From Ectopseudomonas toyotomiensis (GTDB lineage: Bacteria; Pseudomonadota; Gammaproteobacteria; Pseudomonadales; Pseudomonadaceae), in assembly GCF_900115695.1 (NCBI RefSeq), contig NZ_FOXK01000001.1:581559-645558 (forward strand): DNA of 64,000 nucleotides, in the 5' to 3' direction. The notes under the pieces are model-generated. The model worked only from the letters and a program-made list of their open reading frames with translations, searched no databases and had not been told where the DNA came from. The translations under genes were made by a program, and so were the position numbers. Below are positions 62,443 through 64,000 of this stretch, in pieces. Within the stretch, counting starts at the first letter, position 1. Every line of letters starts with the position of its first letter.

Positions 62443-63075
62443 TTATAAACGCGGCAGAAGAAGATCCTTCAGATCCGTCAGCTTGCCGTGAAAAAAGTGA
62501 CCGCATTCTGCCACTTTCAGCAGCTCATGGGCACGCCCGAGATTGGCCGACCAGTCATATACGGCCTGTGGCTCAACCACTTCGTCGGCATCGGGCTGGA
62601 TCACCACCAGCGGGCACTGGCTGGCCGGCGGCGTCTCGGCAGTCAGACGATGCACCGCCGGCGCCACCATGAACAGCTTGCTCGGTACCTGCCCCTGCGC
62701 TTCCAGGCGCGCACCCAGCGCCGCGGCGACGAAACCGCCGAAAGAAAAGCCCAGCAAGGTGATGGGCAGATTCGGGTACTCTTCCTTGAGCCAAGCGGCC
62801 ACCGCTTCGGCGTCGTCCACTTCGCCGGTACCCATGTCGTGGCTGCCGGCACTGGCGCCAACACCGCGATAATTGAAACGCAATGTGTGATATCCACAGT
62901 CACGCGCGGTGCGCTGCAAGGTGCTCACCACCTTGTTGAGCATGGTGCCGCCCTGTACCGGGTTGGGATGACAGACCAGCGCCACGCCTCGGGCGTCCGG
63001 TACTTCCAGCAGAAGGGCTTCGAGTTGACCCACCGGGCCTTGAATGAAAAGAGGGGTTTCGCGACTGAGCAACAC
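62443..63075 (-). CDS. Alpha/beta hydrolase of the dienelactone-hydrolase-like type
   Basis: 210 aa single-domain hydrolase. The nucleophile elbow reads GFSFGG (catalytic Ser), with an acid near QPDADEVV and the histidine in CGHFFHG near the C-terminus. N-terminal motifs HPNPVQGGTMLNKVV and RFNYRGVGAS fit the YheT-distant 'alpha/beta hydrolase' family found next to trpS in Pseudomonas. Substrate unknown. The start is probably GTG at 63075 with GGAG upstream; TTG at 63072 is possible. Confidence 0.82.
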   Translation of the reverse strand: MLLSRETPLFIQGPVGQLEALLLEVPDARGVALVCHPNPVQGGTMLNKVVSTLQRTARDCGYHTLRFNYRGVGASAGSHDMGTGEVDDAEAVAAWLKEEYPNLPITLLGFSFGGFVAAALGARLEAQGQVPSKLFMVAPAVHRLTAETPPASQCPLVVIQPDADEVVEPQAVYDWSANLGRAHELLKVAECGHFFHGKLTDLKDLLLPRL

Positions 63076-63193
63076 TGAACTCCGTGACCCCGCAACGGGT
63101 CGACTCGTCTAGCAAACTGCCTGCGAGGTAAACGTATACAGCGCAGGTTCGAGCCGCTAACGTAAAGCAAAGCCGTTTTGAGAGGAAGGACTC

Positions 63194-63625
63194 GTGGAAC
63201 AGACCGTTACAGCCTGGTTGATACCCGCCCTGACCCTGGTGGTCGGCATCGCCGTGGGCTTTCTGCTCGCCCGCCTGGCCCCCAATGCTGCACCGGGCCG
63301 TACGCAGCGGCAGATGGATGAAATGCAGGCACGCTTCGAGGCCTACCAGAACGAAGTGGTGACCCACTTCAACACCACCGCCAGCCTGGTGAAGAAACTC
63401 ACCCAGAGCTACCAGGACGTGCAGGAGCACCTGTCCGACGGAGCCAACCGCCTGGCCCTGGACGAGCTGACCCGTCAGCGCCTGCTGGCCACCCTGAACA
63501 GCACAGAAGCCGGCGAAAAGCGCGAGCGCCTGACTCCACCGAAGAACCACGAGATGCCCAAGGACTATGCGCCGAAAAGCGACGGCCCTGGCATGCTCGA
63601 CGAGAGCTACGGGCTGAAGAAGTAA
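63194..63625 (+). CDS. zapG: ZapG/YhcB (DUF1043) inner-membrane protein
   Basis: 143 aa: one N-terminal helix (about 8-26, ending GFLLARL), then a cytoplasmic coiled coil (QMDEMQARFEAYQNEVVTHFNTTASLVKKL) and a disordered tail. YhcB (ZapG/LapD) interacts with division and envelope-synthesis proteins in E. coli and affects lipopolysaccharide and phospholipid levels. GTG start at 63194 with AGGAAGGA upstream. Divergent from the hydrolase gene. Confidence 0.88.
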   Translation: MEQTVTAWLIPALTLVVGIAVGFLLARLAPNAAPGRTQRQMDEMQARFEAYQNEVVTHFNTTASLVKKLTQSYQDVQEHLSDGANRLALDELTRQRLLATLNSTEAGEKRERLTPPKNHEMPKDYAPKSDGPGMLDESYGLKK

Positions 63626-63697
63626 CCTGCCAGCCAGAAATACCGAGCCCCGCGATTCAGACTGTGTGAAAACCTAGCAGTCGGAGAGCAAGCTGAA

Positions 63698-63731
63698 GAC
63701 AATGCCTCCATCATTCGATGGGGGCATTGTC
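63698..63731. repeat. Hairpin at the 5' end of the insertion sequence
   Basis: GACAATGCCTCCATC (63698-63712) pairs with 63717-63731 across ATTC, with one G-T pair. It ends four bases before the transposase ATG, so it could mask its ribosome site. Confidence 0.7.
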
Positions 63732-63735
63732 GTTT

Positions 63736-64000
63736 ATGGGCTACATCCAGGGCGAAGGTCGTCAGCAAAGCAGCCTGTTTCCTCCCACATTGGAGGAGCT
63801 GGTGCCGGAGGATCACCTGGTACGGGTGATCGAGGCCTATGTCGCCCGCCTGGATTTGCAGGCTCTGGGTTTCAGCAAGGCCGAACCACTCAAGACTGGA
63901 CGTCCTGGCTATGATCCAGCGGATCTACTCAAGCTTTATCTGTACGGTTACTTCCAGCGCATCCGCTCCTCCCGGCGCCTGGAAGCCGAGTGCCAACGCA
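63736..64000 (+). CDS. IS1182-family transposase, 3' end cut by window
   Basis: The first 88 residues are present: MGYIQGEGRQQSSLFPP, LEELVPEDHLVRVIEAYV and GRPGYDPADLLKLYLYGYF, then RIRSSRRLEAECQR. These are typical of the N-terminal part of IS1182/IS5-like DDE transposases. The catalytic domain lies beyond the window. Whether the copy is intact cannot be told. Confidence 0.88.
   Translation, partial: MGYIQGEGRQQSSLFPPTLEELVPEDHLVRVIEAYVARLDLQALGFSKAEPLKTGRPGYDPADLLKLYLYGYFQRIRSSRRLEAECQR

Larger units (their letters stand above)
63658..64000 (+). mobile_element. IS1182-family insertion sequence, left end (cut by window)
   Basis: The sequence after zapG starts with CAGACTGTGTGAAAAC at about 63658, the likely terminal repeat, followed by a hairpin and the start of an IS1182-type transposase. 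The right end and target duplication lie outside the window, so the exact left boundary is uncertain. Confidence 0.7.

Overview
This 64 kb window is chromosomal DNA from a Pseudomonas, most likely of the P. mendocina/P. oleovorans/P. alcaligenes side of the P. aeruginosa group. The reasons are the high GC, the near absence of TTA codons, the Pseudomonas-type proteins (long AmpG, 448-residue TrpS with a C-terminal extension, Nudix-ThiE fusion) and the gene order. From about 6.8 kb to 63.6 kb that order follows the P. aeruginosa PAO1 block ampG ... trpS (about PA4393-PA4441) as I recall it. The species call is inference; no 16S gene is present.

Layout: (1) 1-4.2 kb: 3' part of a SulP transporter, then purine and pyrimidine salvage (hpt, upp, uraA). 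(2) 4.2-6.7 kb: two tandem DUF481 outer-surface proteins and an alkyltransferase-like DNA repair protein. (3) 6.8-18.4 kb: ampG (muropeptide import), a 684-bp palindromic repeat, a small MscS channel, yajQ, a response regulator with a degenerate GGDEF domain, panE, a sensor kinase, a cobalamin adenosyltransferase, a Nudix-ThiE fusion, a GST-like protein and argJ. (4) 18.5-24 kb: secA, an M23 peptidase, dciA (helicase loader) and lpxC. (5) 24-40.9 kb: the complete dcw division and cell-wall cluster on the minus strand, mraZ-rsmH-ftsL-ftsI-murE-murF-mraY-murD-ftsW-murG-murC-ddlB-ftsQ-ftsA-ftsZ, then lpxC. It starts from a recognisable sigma-70 promoter with MraZ operator repeats. (6) 41-47 kb: RNase P RNA, rsmI, the envelope operon lpoA-yraN-gmhA/diaA-dolP, and sspA-sspB. 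(7) 47-51 kb: cytochrome bc1 (petABC) and the rplM-rpsI ribosomal operon. (8) 51-55 kb: aldo/keto reductase, endonuclease V, acyl-CoA dehydrogenase and a GlxA-type regulator. (9) 55.3-59.7 kb: an unusual three-gene TRAP-like transporter (lipoprotein, binding protein, large fused permease). (10) 59.7-64 kb: zapE, trpS, an alpha/beta hydrolase, zapG/yhcB, and the left end of an IS1182-family insertion sequence cut by the window.

Most of the window is conserved housekeeping sequence. A large share serves one process: making lipid II (mur genes, mraY, ddlB), polymerising it at the septum (ftsW, ftsI, ftsQ, ftsL, ftsA, ftsZ, lpoA), recycling it (ampG) and building lipid A (lpxC). The least conventional parts are the TRAP-like system, the large palindromic element after ampG, a hairpin repeat family (GTAGGGTGCGC) at two convergent gene junctions that carries the neighbouring stop codons, the internal duplication in AmpG, and the inactive-GGDEF response regulator separated from its likely kinase by panE. 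I saw no CRISPR array, tRNA, prophage or plasmid feature.
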